This document shows positions 9,754-19,310 of a stretch of 64,000 nt of DNA, piece after piece (position 1 is the first letter of the stretch; each line of letters starts with the position of its first letter). The DNA is from Rhizobium sp. 32-5/1 (GTDB taxonomy: Bacteria > Pseudomonadota > Alphaproteobacteria > Rhizobiales > Rhizobiaceae). Below the pieces are notes generated by a model. The model made no database searches and had not been told where the DNA came from. It saw nothing but the letters and a program-made list of their open reading frames with translations. Both the position numbers and the translations under genes were made by a program. Location: the NCBI RefSeq assembly GCF_029537235.1, contig NZ_CP120638.1:1-64000 (forward strand). The letters are read 5' to 3'.

Positions 9754-11238
9754 ATGAAAGTCGGCATCGACATGGGCACGGCGTCCGACGGGACGAGCGT
9801 TCCGCTCGATATCGAAGAGCTTCTGGCGACCCGCCTGCTGGTGCAGGGCAATTCGGGCTCTGGAAAGTCGCATCTTCTGCGTCGCCTTCTCGAACAGTCG
9901 GCTCCCTGGGTCCAGCAGTGCATCATCGATCCGGAAGGCGACTTCGTCACGCTCGCCGATAAATTCGGTCATGTGGTGATCGAGGGTGAGCGGACCGAAG
10001 CCGAACTGATCGGCATTGCCGGGCGTATCCGCCAGCATCGCGTCTCCTGCGTCCTGTCGCTGGAAGGTCTTGATATCGAGCAGCAGATGCGCAGCGCCGG
10101 TATTTTCCTCAATGCGATGTTCGACGCCGATCGCGACTATTGGTATCCGGTGCTGGTGGTGGTCGACGAGGCGCAGATGTTTGCGCCGTCGGTTGCCGGC
10201 GACGTTTCGGAAGAAGCGCGTAAGATCTCGCTCGGCGCCATGACCAACCTGATGTGCCGAGGAAGAAAACGCGGCCTGGCCGGCGTCATCGCCACGCAGC
10301 GACTGGCAAAGCTTGCCAAGAACGTCGCGGCCGAAGCATCCAACTTTCTGATGGGGCGCACCTTTCTCGATATCGACATGGCGCGCGCCGCCGATCTTTT
10401 GGGCATGGACCGTCGCACGGCGGAAATGTTCCGGGACCTGAAGCGCGGCTCCTTCGTGGCGCTGGGCCCGGCCCTGTCGCGCCGGCCGCTGCCGGTCACG
10501 ATCGGCAATGTCGAGACGTCGGCGCGCTCGACCAGCCCGAAACTGACGCCATTGCCGGAAGCGGTCGCTGATGTCGAAGACCTGATCTTCACGCCGGACC
10601 CGGAAGAACTGATCCGCCCGATCACAAGACGAGCAAGCGCGCCGCGGCCGACCACCGATATTCTGGCGGAACTTTCCCGCCCGCGGCCCGAACCGGTTGC
10701 CGCCACGGAGCCGCGTGCGCCGGTTGTTGAAATGCCGGCCGCGGATCGCGAAGCCTTGCTGGATGGTCTGCTTGCCGAGATTCTCGAAAATCCCGATGCA
10801 GCGTTTCGCGCCGATGCCGAACTGTTCCAGGATTTTCTTGTCCGCTGTCGGATCTGCCGGGTTCCCGGTGCGCCACTTTCGCTCAGCGCCTTCCGCCGCA
10901 AGATGGCGGTCGCGCGCTCTGGTGTCGATCCGCAGACTGCCGCCAGCGAGATCTGGGCCTCGGCGCTTATCCTTTCCCGCAACGTGACCGACGATCTGCA
11001 GGGCGTTTTCCTGCTGGTCGCACAATCGGCCGTGCGCGGCCTGCCATGCCCGTCCGATGCGATGATCGCGCGCGCCTACGGCACCCACTCCGCCCGCCGC
11101 GCCCGCCGACTTCTCGGCTATTTCGAGGAGCAGGGGCTGATCGTCGTGCACAGCGATCTCTCCGGCAAACGAATCGTCGCCTTTCCGGATTTGCAGGTGG
11201 AGACTGCGCCGGGGCTGCGGATGCGGTCTATGATGTAG
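9754..11238 (+). CDS. HerA/FtsK-type ATPase with C-terminal winged-helix region
   Basis: A 494-residue P-loop ATPase of the HerA (DUF87) group. Walker A GNSGSGKS is at 32-39 and Walker B VLVVVDEAQ has D138/E139; DLKRGSFVALGPALSRRPLP is a late core element. After a Pro/Arg/Thr-rich linker (about 255-325) comes a helical tail ending in a winged-helix-like unit (about 425-480: PSDAMIARAYGTHSARRARR then LLGYFEEQGLIVVHSDLSG). HerA proteins normally pump DNA as hexamers with the NurA nuclease; no nurA is nearby. ATG 9754 follows GAGGG. It is monocistronic, and its biological job is unknown. Confidence 0.85.
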   Translation: MKVGIDMGTASDGTSVPLDIEELLATRLLVQGNSGSGKSHLLRRLLEQSAPWVQQCIIDPEGDFVTLADKFGHVVIEGERTEAELIGIAGRIRQHRVSCVLSLEGLDIEQQMRSAGIFLNAMFDADRDYWYPVLVVVDEAQMFAPSVAGDVSEEARKISLGAMTNLMCRGRKRGLAGVIATQRLAKLAKNVAAEASNFLMGRTFLDIDMARAADLLGMDRRTAEMFRDLKRGSFVALGPALSRRPLPVTIGNVETSARSTSPKLTPLPEAVADVEDLIFTPDPEELIRPITRRASAPRPTTDILAELSRPRPEPVAATEPRAPVVEMPAADREALLDGLLAEILENPDAAFRADAELFQDFLVRCRICRVPGAPLSLSAFRRKMAVARSGVDPQTAASEIWASALILSRNVTDDLQGVFLLVAQSAVRGLPCPSDAMIARAYGTHSARRARRLLGYFEEQGLIVVHSDLSGKRIVAFPDLQVETAPGLRMRSMM

Positions 11239-11273
11239 CCGGGACCCGCAGCGCCGCGGAGTGATGGAGTCCT

Positions 11274-12019
11274 TTATTTTACCTTCGGTCGCGGCAGACC
11301 CGGATTATAGTCGGAGAAATATGCGCCATCTGAACTTAACCCAAGTTTGGTAATGGCATAATTTTTCAAATTTTTGGCTTTTTCATAGGGCAGATAAGCA
11401 CTAAGCCCGCCGACGATGAGTGGATAATATTCATTTCCAATCTGACGTTCGCCGACAAATGCTTGCAAATCCGGAGAAGATGCGTTCACTTCAGCGGCTT
11501 TTCTAAGCGCTACATCGGCTTGCTTGTAGGATCCAATTACAACCCAAAATCGACGAGTCTCTCCTCCATCTAGGCCAAGAATATATTTGAGCCCGTTTAT
11601 TCTGCTGGAAGAATCGGCGTCCGCAATGTCCTGAGCAACGGCAGGTGGAAAGAAAAAGCCTCTATCTCCGCTGCCTTGTTCGTAGGCAATCCCGCGACGG
11701 GCTGGGCAAGCCATGGTGCAATAAGGGCAGGTGCAGAGACGCCAATCGCAAAAACCTTCATTCGCACCGACTCGTCCATCATGCACGCGATAACGGCGCC
11801 TAAAAACATCAGCAACGGTGCTTGGATGAATATCATTGCTTTGAGAGATGCTGCTTTGGTAAATTCGTCAGCACTAAGCAACGTAGACAAAACGACGGCG
11901 TCGAGCGCCAGCAATTTTGTGACGACTGCCGCAAGACCGCCCAAGCTACCTATGAAGCCTTTCTGCCACATTGGCAGTAACCCGCTGGTGGCTGAACGAG
12001 CGATATGAACATCTGCCAT
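11274..12019 (-). pseudogene. Membrane protein with C-terminal soluble domain, frame broken by one base
   Basis: The N-terminal part (ATG 12019, MADVHIARSATSGLLPMW; GAGG upstream) has two or three hydrophobic segments, including AVVTKLLALDAVVLSTLL and IQAPLLMFLGAVIACMM. This frame runs to a stop at 11597. A second minus-strand frame (to 11274) carries a soluble domain (INGLKYILGLDGGETRRFWVVIG ... EYYPLIVGGLSAYLPYEKAK), whose only upstream starts fall in what is clearly the other frame. Adding one base to the run of five at 11653-11657 joins them (EAFFFPPAVAQD) into about 248 residues. The soluble end is faintly reminiscent of SPOR domains. AT content is higher than in the neighbours. Function unknown. 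Confidence 0.6.
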
Positions 12020-12131
12020 AGCTTGCCTCATTAGTTGTATTTCGTATTTAATGCAACTCATGCTCCTGTATCAAGTAGTTAGTTGAGAGGCGATTGACTT
12101 TATGTCCAATTCCCCTAAAGACCCGCTCAAC

Positions 12132-12157
12132 GCCGGGCCGAAATGCCCGGTGTTTTA
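12132..12157 (+). terminator. Terminator-like hairpin upstream of rpsD
   Basis: Stem CGCCGGGC (12132-12139) / GCCCGGTG (12146-12153) with one G-T pair, followed by TTTTATTT. It points along the plus strand, though the nearest plus-strand gene ends at 11238; it may be the old terminator of the HerA-type gene or of an unseen small RNA. Confidence 0.65.
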
Positions 12158-12293
12158 TTTGACATGTCCCGTGGATTCTCCGTTAGCGTAATGTGAGAAG
12201 CCTGTCAGAGCTTTCAAAAGAAGTTCAGAGGAGGGCGTGTTTCCTTGATCCGGTTTGGCAACAGACCGGTGTAACCTGTTGAAGGGAAATACG

Positions 12294-12911
12294 ATGAGCA
12301 AGCGCGAATCGTCCAAGTACAAAATTGACCGCCGTATGGGCGAAAATATCTGGGGTCGTCCGAAGTCCCCGGTCAACCGTCGCGAATATGGCCCAGGCCA
12401 GCACGGCCAGCGCCGCAAGTCCAAGCTTTCCGACTTCGGTGTGCAGCTGCGCGCCAAGCAGAAGCTCAAGGGCTATTACGGCGACGTTCGTGAGAAGCAG
12501 TTCCGTGCGATTTTCGCCGAAGCTGACCGTCGCAAGGGTGACACCTCCGAAAACCTGATCGGCCTGCTCGAATCGCGTCTGGACGCGATCGTCTACCGTG
12601 CCAAGTTCGTACCGACGGTCTTTGCTGCCCGTCAGTTCGTCAACCATGGTCACGTCACGGTCAACGGCATTCGCGTCAACATCGGTTCGTACCGCTGCAA
12701 GGCTGGCGACGTGATCGAAGTTCGCGAAAAGTCCAAGCAGCTCGTCATCGTTCTCGAAGCGGTTTCGCTCGCTGAACGCGATGTTCCTGATTATATCGAT
12801 GTCGATCACCACAAGATGGTCGCGACTTTCGTTCGCGTGCCGGCTCTCTCTGACGTACCGTATCCGGTCGTCATGGAACCGAACCTGGTCGTCGAATTCT
12901 ATTCGCGTTGA
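12294..12911 (+). CDS. rpsD: 30S ribosomal protein S4
   Basis: Primary 16S rRNA-binding protein that nucleates 30S assembly. The 205-residue length is normal for the family. The start at ATG 12294 follows GAAGGG. The N-terminal rRNA-binding part has the conserved YGPGQHG, and the S4 RNA-binding fold is seen at about 94-155 ([16 protein letters not shown] ... [13 protein letters not shown]). As in most alphaproteobacteria it stands apart from the main ribosomal protein operons, with its own terminator. Confidence 0.98.
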   Translation: MSKRESSKYKIDRRMGENIWGRPKSPVNRREYGPGQHGQRRKSKLSDFGVQLRAKQKLKGYYGDVREKQFRAIFAEADRRKGDTSENLIGLLESRLDAIVYRAKFVPTVFAARQFVNHGHVTVNGIRVNIGSYRCKAGDVIEVREKSKQLVIVLEAVSLAERDVPDYIDVDHHKMVATFVRVPALSDVPYPVVMEPNLVVEFYSR

Positions 12912-12942
12912 TTTGTTGAGGCTTGCGCCTTGCGAATTTCGG

Positions 12943-12972
12943 AAAAGCCACTCAGAGATGAGTGGCTTTTTT
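12943..12972 (+). terminator. Rho-independent terminator of rpsD
   Basis: AAAAGCCACTC (12943-12953) pairs with GAGTGGCTTTT (12960-12970) around AGAGAT, followed by more T residues. A textbook terminator. Confidence 0.93.
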
Positions 12973-13012
12973 GTTGCCCAATCTCGACCAAGACCCATCC
13001 GGAGAATGACTG

Positions 13013-13957
13013 ATGCCAGGCACGGAACCCTTGGACCTGCAGTCGATAATCGATGATATTCATCGCGAGCTGACGCCGAGGCTCGGCGAGGGCAAGGTCG
13101 CCGACTATATTCCGCAGTTGGCGCGCGTCGATACGAAGCGGTTCGGCATGGCCATCGTGACAGTCGATGGCGCCATTCACATGGCCGGCGACGCCGAAAT
13201 GCCATTTTCGATCCAGAGCATTTCCAAGGTTTTCACGCTGACGCTGGCGCTCGGCAAACATGGCGAGAACATCTGGAAGCGGGTCGGGCGCGAGCCGTCG
13301 GGATCAGCCTTCAATTCCATTGTCCAGCTCGAGCATGAGCATGGCATCCCCCGCAATCCCTTCATCAATGCCGGTGCGATCGCCATCACCGATCTGGTGC
13401 TCGCTGGCCATACACCGAAGGAGGCGATCGGCGAAATCGTGCGTTTTGTGCGTTACCTCGCCGACGAGGACGATATCGTCATCGATGCCGAAGTGGCGCG
13501 CTCGGAAGCGGCGACCGGCTACCGCAATTTTGCGCTTGCGAATTTCATGCGGTCGTTTGGAAAACTCGACCATCCCGTCGATCATGTGCTGGGCGCCTAT
13601 TTTCATCAATGCGCGCTGTCGATGAGTTGTGTCCACCTCGCCAAGGCGGGCCTGTTTCTAGCCGCGTCCGGCACCAATCCGCTGACAAAACACTCCGTGG
13701 TTTCGCGCCAGAGGGCGCGGCGCATCAATGCGCTGATGCTGACTTGCGGCCATTATGATGGTTCGGGGGATTTCGCCTATCGCGTTGGTCTGCCTGGCAA
13801 GAGCGGTGTCGGTGGCGGCATTCTGTGTGTTGCTCCGGGCAAGGCCGCTGTCGCGGTATGGTCGCCGGGTCTCAACCATAACGGCAATTCGCTGATCGGG
13901 TCGCTGGCTCTGGAAATGCTCGCCAACCGCACCGGCTGGTCGGTCTTCGGCGCCTGA
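13013..13957 (+). CDS. glsA: Glutaminase (GlsA family)
   Basis: Hydrolyses glutamine to glutamate and ammonia. The family has a serine-beta-lactamase-like fold; the nucleophile motif S-x-x-K is seen as S69-I-S-K72 ([10 protein letters not shown]), with the family block [14 protein letters not shown] and the C-terminal [14 protein letters not shown] also present. Length 314 is typical (about 305-310). ATG 13013 is the first start after the rpsD terminator. It is probably monocistronic. A role in nitrogen metabolism or acid resistance is inferred from the family. Confidence 0.95.
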   Translation: MPGTEPLDLQSIIDDIHRELTPRLGEGKVADYIPQLARVDTKRFGMAIVTVDGAIHMAGDAEMPFSIQSISKVFTLTLALGKHGENIWKRVGREPSGSAFNSIVQLEHEHGIPRNPFINAGAIAITDLVLAGHTPKEAIGEIVRFVRYLADEDDIVIDAEVARSEAATGYRNFALANFMRSFGKLDHPVDHVLGAYFHQCALSMSCVHLAKAGLFLAASGTNPLTKHSVVSRQRARRINALMLTCGHYDGSGDFAYRVGLPGKSGVGGGILCVAPGKAAVAVWSPGLNHNGNSLIGSLALEMLANRTGWSVFGA

Positions 13958-14087
13958 ACAGCCGTTTGACGAAGTTTCCCCGCTGACGCTGCATTTTTCC
14001 TTGATCTTGCTGGTTTAGGCGGGCAAGTGCAGGGCAATGTTTTCGTGCACCGGTTTTCACCGCGCGCCTTTGATCCGGGACTTTGTC

Positions 14088-14978
14088 ATGGATATTGCCG
14101 TTCAACCACCCATCACCGAAGTCGAAGGTTTGCTGAACAAAGCGGACCAGACCGCCGACGACATGATGCATCCGATTTTCGCGAAGATGCCGTCCTCGGT
14201 GTCCTTCAACAAGCTGCGCAAGCGGCTGCTGCGACAGGTGCGCCAGGCGATCGAGGACTTCGGCATGCTGAAAGGCCAGAAGCGCTGGCTGATCGGTGTT
14301 TCCGGCGGCAAGGACAGCTACAGCCTTTTAGCCTTGTTGATCGATCTTAAATGGCGCGGCCTGCTGCCGGTCGAACTCATCGCCTGCAATCTCGATCAGG
14401 GTCAGCCGAATTTCCCCAAGCACATCCTGCCGGAGTATCTCGCCTCGATCGGTGTCGAACACCGGATCGAATATCGTGACACCTATTCGATCGTGAAGGA
14501 AAAGGTTCCGGCCGGCGGCACCTATTGTGCGCTCTGTTCGCGCCTGCGCCGCGGCAATCTGTACCGGATCGCGCGCGAGGAGAGGTGTGACGCGCTGGTG
14601 CTCGGCCATCACCGGGAGGATATCCTCGAAACCTTCTTCATGAATTTCTTCCACGGCGGGCGTCTCGCCACCATGCCGGCAAAGCTGTTGAACGACGAGG
14701 GCGATCTGATGGTGCTGCGGCCGCTTGCCTACGCGGCCGAGGACGATCTTGCAAAGTTCGCGAGCGCCATGGAATTTCCGATCATCCCCTGCGATCTCTG
14801 CGGCTCACAGGACGGGCTGGAGCGCAATGCGCTGAAAGCCATGCTCGCCGATATCGAGCGGCGCATGCCCGGCCGCAAGGACACGATGCTGCGGGCGCTC
14901 GGCCACGCCAATCCCTCGCATCTGCTCGATCCCAAGCTGTTTGATTTCCAATCTCTCGTCGCGGAGCCCAAAGCATGA
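14088..14978 (+). CDS. ttcA: tRNA 2-thiocytidine(32) synthetase
   Basis: Thiolates cytidine 32 of certain tRNAs using ATP and a [4Fe-4S] cluster. The PP-loop VSGGKDSYS (SGGKDS at 72-77) binds ATP; two CxxC motifs (CALC and CDLC) should hold the cluster. The start at ATG 14088 gives 296 residues; an upstream in-frame ATG at 14037 would add 17 unlike residues. The gene overlaps the next one by ATGA (14975-14978), so the two are translationally coupled. Confidence 0.95.
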   Translation: MDIAVQPPITEVEGLLNKADQTADDMMHPIFAKMPSSVSFNKLRKRLLRQVRQAIEDFGMLKGQKRWLIGVSGGKDSYSLLALLIDLKWRGLLPVELIACNLDQGQPNFPKHILPEYLASIGVEHRIEYRDTYSIVKEKVPAGGTYCALCSRLRRGNLYRIAREERCDALVLGHHREDILETFFMNFFHGGRLATMPAKLLNDEGDLMVLRPLAYAAEDDLAKFASAMEFPIIPCDLCGSQDGLERNALKAMLADIERRMPGRKDTMLRALGHANPSHLLDPKLFDFQSLVAEPKA

Positions 14979-15799
14979 CATCTGCCATCGATATCGCTGC
15001 CATCGCCAATATCCTCCAAGAAGCCGCCTTCAAGGAAATCCTGCCAAAGTTCCGCAATCTCGGTACGGGCGACGTGCGGGTGAAGACGGAGGCGATCGAT
15101 CTGGTGACCGAGGCGGACGAAGCCGCCGAGCGCTTGATCAAGGCGCGGATGGCGGAACTCGCGCCGGATGCCTTGTTCATCGGCGAGGAATCAGTCTCCG
15201 CAAACCCGGCGCTACTTGCTGGTCTGGCCGGGGCTGATCTTGCCATCGTCGTCGATCCGATCGACGGCACGTTCAATTATGCGGCCGGCCTGCCACTGTT
15301 CGGCGTCATGGCCGCGGTCGTTTCCAAGGGCGAAACGGTCGCCGGCCTCATCTATGATCCGATGGGCAATGACTGGGTCATCGCCGAAAAGAGTTCTGGC
15401 GCCTGGCTGTGCAAGGCAGATGGTTCGCAGGAGCAGCTTTCGACTGTTCCCTCCGTCCCGCTTGATCAACTCGTTGGCTGTGCATCGACGGGATTTTACG
15501 CACCGGAGAACCGCCGGGAAGTCATGGGCAATATGGCCAAGGTTCGGATTGCCACAAGCTATCGCTGTGCAGCCCATGAATACCGGGCTTTCACGGCCGG
15601 GCATTTCCATTTCCTGATGTACCAGAAGCTGATGCCCTGGGATCATCTGGCGGGCACGCTGATCGCGCAGGAGGCCGGCGCCTATGCGGCGCGCTTCGAT
15701 GGTTCGCCTTACCTGCCGCATCATGTAGACGGTGGCCTGCTGCTCGCGCCGGACAGGGACACTTGGGAAGAACTGCGCCGCGAAGTCTTCACGGTCTGA
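14975..15799 (+). CDS. Inositol monophosphatase family protein
   Basis: Magnesium-dependent, lithium-sensitive phosphatase family (IMPase/SuhB/CysQ). The metal-binding signature DPIDGTFNY is at about 94-102, with the acidic EAD in [10 protein letters not shown] and EES nearby; the C-terminal [16 protein letters not shown] block is intact. The 274-residue length fits. Substrate could be inositol-1-phosphate, a sugar phosphate or PAP; sequence alone does not decide. It overlaps ttcA by four bases, so the two form an operon ended by the hairpin at 15819. Confidence 0.88.
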   Translation: MTSAIDIAAIANILQEAAFKEILPKFRNLGTGDVRVKTEAIDLVTEADEAAERLIKARMAELAPDALFIGEESVSANPALLAGLAGADLAIVVDPIDGTFNYAAGLPLFGVMAAVVSKGETVAGLIYDPMGNDWVIAEKSSGAWLCKADGSQEQLSTVPSVPLDQLVGCASTGFYAPENRREVMGNMAKVRIATSYRCAAHEYRAFTAGHFHFLMYQKLMPWDHLAGTLIAQEAGAYAARFDGSPYLPHHVDGGLLLAPDRDTWEELRREVFTV

Positions 15800-15818
15800 T
15801 CGTTTTAGGGACATACGA

Positions 15819-15848
15819 AAAGCCCGCGGGAATCGCTTCCCTAGGGCT
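15819..15848. terminator. Hairpin between the convergent phosphatase and MFS genes
   Basis: AAAGCCC-GC-GGGAA pairs with TTCCC-TA-GGGCTT across loop TCGC, with a two-base internal bulge. It lies in the 72-base gap between convergent genes, so it may serve both strands. Confidence 0.7.
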
Positions 15849-15871
15849 TATTTATATGAACTAGAAACAGG

Positions 15872-17155
15872 TTACATATGGCCGCCGTGATCAACGGTGG
15901 CGTGGTCATCGCTGGGGTGACTGAACAGCTTGCCATTCTCCGCCCAGAGCGTCGCAAGGATCGTCAGCACGCCGAATGCGGCGAAACCCGCCACCAGCGG
16001 AAAGATCGTTCCGTCGAACATCTGGCCGATTGCGCCGCCGAGAAGGGCGCCGCCCGTGGTCGAGACGAAGCCCGTGATCGCCGTGGCGGTGCCGGCGATA
16101 TGGCCCATGGGCTCGAGGCTGATGGCCGTGAAGTTTGTCGTGATGACGGCGAAGAACATCAAGAGCACGCTGAACGCGATATAGGCGACCATGAAGGGCG
16201 GGCGGCCACCCAGCGCATAGAGGCTGATTGCGATTGAAACCAGCGTAAACAGGATCATCGCGACATGCGAGATGCGCCGCATGCCGAAGCTGCGGACGAA
16301 ATAGCCATTGGCGAAATTGGCGATAGCGATGCCGCCGGCGGTTCCGGCAAAGGCAAGCGGCAGCCATTCGCCAAGGCCGTAGACGACGCCGAACACCTGC
16401 TGCACGGTGACGATGTAGGCGCAGATGACCGCCATGAACAAGGTCAGCCCGATCATGTAGCCGCAGGTGACGCGGTTGGTCAGCACCGTGACAAACCCGG
16501 ATGCGACAGTAGCGACCGATAGCGGCTGGCGCTCGGAAACCGGCAGTGATTCCTTCATCCGCAGCAGCGCCCACACAAACAGGATCGCGCCGATGATGCC
16601 GAGTGCGATGAAAATCCAGTGCCAGCTGGCAACCGAAATGATCAGCTGTCCCACCGAAGGAGCGACGATCGGCACCACCATGAAGACAATGAAGACATAG
16701 GACATGACCCGCGCCATGTCGCGTCCGCCAAAACAGTCACGTACGATCGCCATGCTGTTGATGCGTACGGCGGCAGCACCGATGCCCTGGATGAACCGCA
16801 GGATCAGCAGCGTCTGGAAGTCTTCGACGAAGGCGGCGAGGAACATCGTGAACGCATAGAAGGCAAGGCCGGCCAGCAGTGTGGTGCGGCGTCCGAAAGC
16901 ATCCGAAAGGCTGCCGAAGACGATCTGCGAGACACCGAAGCCAAGGAAGAACACGCCGATGACCAGTTGGGCGTCGTTCGGGTCCGAGACTTTGAGAGCG
17001 GTGCCGATCGCCGGCAAAGCCGGTAGCATGATGTCGATCGCCATGGCGACGCTGGCGGTCATCAGCGCGATGGTGATGACGAATTCAAGGAAGCCAAGGC
17101 CGATCCGGCGGGAACCCGGCTGGCTCAAGTCTTCTGTCGTCGTGGTGGAAGTCAT
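15872..17155 (-). CDS. Bcr/CflA-family multidrug efflux MFS transporter (copy 2)
   Basis: Proton-coupled drug exporter of the DHA1/Bcr-CflA group; about 12 membrane segments in 427 residues. Seen motifs: IDIMLPALPAIG in helix 1, GSLSDAFGRRTTLL (motif A after helix 2), RFIQGIGAAAVRINSMAIVRD (helix 4), VFMVVPIVAPSVGQ (antiporter motif C region). ATG 17155 is preferred over an unlike 19-residue extension. It has a His-rich tail (DDHATVDHGGH). It follows its paralog by 53 bases on the same strand. Substrate unknown. Confidence 0.9.
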   Translation of the reverse strand: MTSTTTTEDLSQPGSRRIGLGFLEFVITIALMTASVAMAIDIMLPALPAIGTALKVSDPNDAQLVIGVFFLGFGVSQIVFGSLSDAFGRRTTLLAGLAFYAFTMFLAAFVEDFQTLLILRFIQGIGAAAVRINSMAIVRDCFGGRDMARVMSYVFIVFMVVPIVAPSVGQLIISVASWHWIFIALGIIGAILFVWALLRMKESLPVSERQPLSVATVASGFVTVLTNRVTCGYMIGLTLFMAVICAYIVTVQQVFGVVYGLGEWLPLAFAGTAGGIAIANFANGYFVRSFGMRRISHVAMILFTLVSIAISLYALGGRPPFMVAYIAFSVLLMFFAVITTNFTAISLEPMGHIAGTATAITGFVSTTGGALLGGAIGQMFDGTIFPLVAGFAAFGVLTILATLWAENGKLFSHPSDDHATVDHGGHM

Positions 17156-17208
17156 TTTGGGTCCTATGGAATTCGGGAGCGGAGATCGGCGTCCTGATCG
17201 GGGAGAAA

Positions 17209-18444
17209 TCACGACGCCGGATTGTGGGGACTAAAGAGCCTGCCTTTTTCGGCGATCAGGACGAAGCCGAGACCGATGGCAGAAAGCACGAAGAAGCCGA
17301 TCGCAAGTGGCGTGACGGTGCCATCGAAAGCCTGGCCGATCGCTGCGCCGATGACCGCACCGCCGATCGTCTGGGTAAATCCCAGCACCGATGATGCCGT
17401 TCCGGCAACATGGCCGAGCGGTTCCATTGCCATGGCGTTGAAGTTGGGGCCGATCAGGCCGAACTGGAACATCGCCAGCGCATAGAGCACAACGAACAGC
17501 CAGAGCGGAACCGGACCGAACAGCGATGCGATCATCCAGATCAGGCTGACGGTCGCAAAACCGATCAGGGCGCCATGCGACAGGCGTCGCATGCCATAGC
17601 GCTTTACCATGCGGGAATTGGTGAAGGAGGCGACCGCCATCATGCCGGCGAAACCGGCAAAGACCAGCGGGAACCAGACGCCGAGCCCATATATGCCGAC
17701 GAGGATCTGCTGGGCGGAGTTGATGAAGCCGAACAGCGATCCGAAGATGAATGACGTCGCCAGCGTGTAGAACAGCGCCACACGGTTGGTGAGAACGATC
17801 CGGAAGGCACCGAGGATGGAGGCGGCTGTGAACGGCCGGCGATTTTCATCATCAAGCGTTTCTGGAAGCTTAAGGCTGACCAGCGTTGCCACCAGCGCGG
17901 CAAACAGCGCAATCACCACGAAGATCATATGCCATTCGGCAAACAGCATGATCAACTGTCCGATACTCGGTGCGATGACCGGCACCACCATGAAGACCAT
18001 CATCACCAGCGACATGACTTCGGCCATCTGGCGACCGCCGTAGACGTCGCGAACGATCGATACGGAAATCACCCGCGTTGCCGCCGCTCCGATGCCCTGG
18101 ACGAAGCGAAGGGCCAGCAGTCCGGCAAAGCTTGGAACGAAGACAATGGCAAGGGCGCAGACGCCATAGATGGCAAGGCCGACAAGCAGGGGGATCTTGC
18201 GTCCGAACCTGTCGGACAGCGGCCCGAAGAACAGCTGCGCGCTACCCATGCCGATCAGATAGGAGGTGATCACGTATTGCCGATGATTTTCATCGATGAC
18301 GCCGAGGCTCGCCCCGATTTCCTGGAGACCGGGCAACATAATGTCGATCGAAATCGCGTTTATGGCCATCAGCATGGCCATGAGAGCCACGAACTGGGCC
18401 TTGGAAAGTATCGGAAGTCCTGGTGCCTCGGATGTGGTGGTCAT
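17209..18444 (-). CDS. Bcr/CflA-family multidrug efflux MFS transporter (copy 1)
   Basis: A 411-residue 12-helix transporter, first gene of the tandem pair. Same motif set as its neighbour: SIDIMLPGLQEIG, GPLSDRFGRKIPLL, RFVQGIGAAATRVISVSIVRD, MVFMVVPVIAPSIGQ, and the late MAMEPLGHVAGTASSVLGF. The start at ATG 18444 was chosen because the 93 residues upstream in frame are Arg/Pro-rich non-coding sequence. The long region before it (18445-18796) includes a perfect palindrome at 18702-18723. Drug specificity is unknown. Confidence 0.9.
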   Translation of the reverse strand: MTTTSEAPGLPILSKAQFVALMAMLMAINAISIDIMLPGLQEIGASLGVIDENHRQYVITSYLIGMGSAQLFFGPLSDRFGRKIPLLVGLAIYGVCALAIVFVPSFAGLLALRFVQGIGAAATRVISVSIVRDVYGGRQMAEVMSLVMMVFMVVPVIAPSIGQLIMLFAEWHMIFVVIALFAALVATLVSLKLPETLDDENRRPFTAASILGAFRIVLTNRVALFYTLATSFIFGSLFGFINSAQQILVGIYGLGVWFPLVFAGFAGMMAVASFTNSRMVKRYGMRRLSHGALIGFATVSLIWMIASLFGPVPLWLFVVLYALAMFQFGLIGPNFNAMAMEPLGHVAGTASSVLGFTQTIGGAVIGAAIGQAFDGTVTPLAIGFFVLSAIGLGFVLIAEKGRLFSPHNPAS

Positions 18445-18701
18445 GACGTCTATCCTGGCAGATGCGCAGACGGCGCATGCGGTATGAAAGGCAACCGGCT
18501 GACCCGGCTGGACAATTGACCGTCGGCAGGCTGAGAGAGCCGGTCGGCATGTCGGAAACGTTTTCGAGCGACGGCGCTGCATGTCGCGGGATGGCGGATG
18601 GCTGTAGGGATTTTGCGCCATGCGACGACATGGCAGTGCCGCGACTACAGTTCTAACGGGTGGTCTAAATCGCGTCCTGTGCAGCCGGCCATTGATCCCA
18701 C
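18445..18701. other. Intergenic region without recognisable gene
   Basis: Lies upstream of the tandem MFS transporters. I see no convincing ORF on either strand. It should contain the MFS promoter but no clear -35/-10 pair stands out. Confidence 0.5.
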
Positions 18702-18723
18702 TTGAGAGATCATGATCTCTCAA
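18702..18723. promoter_or_regulatory. Perfect 22-bp palindrome, likely operator
   Basis: Half-site TTGAGAGATCA (18702-18712) is followed directly by its exact reverse complement (18713-18723). Fourteen bases later an ATG (18737) follows a strong AAAGGAG site, but the ORF there reads into a terminator. The palindrome could bind a dimeric repressor (MarR/TetR type) acting on the MFS genes or on a lost gene. Confidence 0.55.
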
Positions 18724-18797
18724 TGAAAGGAGAATAATGGTAGATGCTGATCAAGGGGCTTCAATATTAGAATTTGTTTGTAATCCCCAAGAATCAA

Positions 18798-18819
18798 AAA
18801 AGGCGGAAGCCCGCCTTTT
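18798..18819 (-). terminator. Rho-independent terminator of grxD
   Basis: AAAAGGCGG / CCGCCTTTT stem around a four-base loop; read on the minus strand it ends in a T6 run. It lies 28 bases after the grxD stop. Confidence 0.88.
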
Positions 18820-18846
18820 CCGCTCTCGATATCGAAGGGCTGCGGA

Positions 18847-19182
18847 TCAGGCCGCGCCCTTCACCGAAATTCCCTGCTCTTCGAGATGCGACTGCAGTTC
18901 GCCGGCCTGGAACATCTCACGCACGATGTCGCAGCCGCCGATAAATTCGCCCTTGATGTAGAGCTGCGGGATCGTCGGCCAGTTGGAATAGTCCTTGATG
19001 CCCTGACGCAGATCCGCGTCGGCAAGGATGTTGATGCCCTTGTAGTCGACGCCGATGTAGTCGAGCATCTGCACGACCTGCCCGGAGAAACCACACTGCG
19101 GAAACTGCGGTGTGCCCTTCATGAAAAGAACGACGTCGTTGCTCTTCACTTCGTTTTCGATGAAATCGTTAATTCCGCTCAT
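18847..19182 (-). CDS. grxD: Monothiol glutaredoxin, Grx4 family
   Basis: CGFS-type glutaredoxin that binds a [2Fe-2S] cluster with glutathione and delivers it, often together with BolA. The signature C30-G31-F32-S33 lies in [11 protein letters not shown]; the [16 protein letters not shown] cis-proline and GGCDIV glutathione-binding motifs are present. The 111-residue length is normal. It is the last gene of the purL-bolA-basic protein-grxD run, which fits the known Grx4-BolA partnership. Confidence 0.96.
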   Translation of the reverse strand: MSGINDFIENEVKSNDVVLFMKGTPQFPQCGFSGQVVQMLDYIGVDYKGINILADADLRQGIKDYSNWPTIPQLYIKGEFIGGCDIVREMFQAGELQSHLEEQGISVKGAA

Positions 19183-19310
19183 GGTCTTGTCCTTCCTGCG
19201 CCCGCTTCAAGGGGCGGGGCTGTCATTTTCCCTAGATAACATGCGCGCCACCGATTTTCATCACCCAATTGAAGAAAAATGATGGCCCTCACAAAATATC
19301 GGGAGGCTTG

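Noticed and set aside
9643..11151. Long minus-strand ORF (502 codons) opposite the HerA-type ATPase gene
   Set aside because: Antisense shadow; composition rich in Arg, His and Gln, no domain, no start site.
12240..12293. CCGGT...ACCGG repeat in the rpsD leader as an S4 autoregulatory site
   Set aside because: Only five paired bases and no resemblance to a known S4 site.
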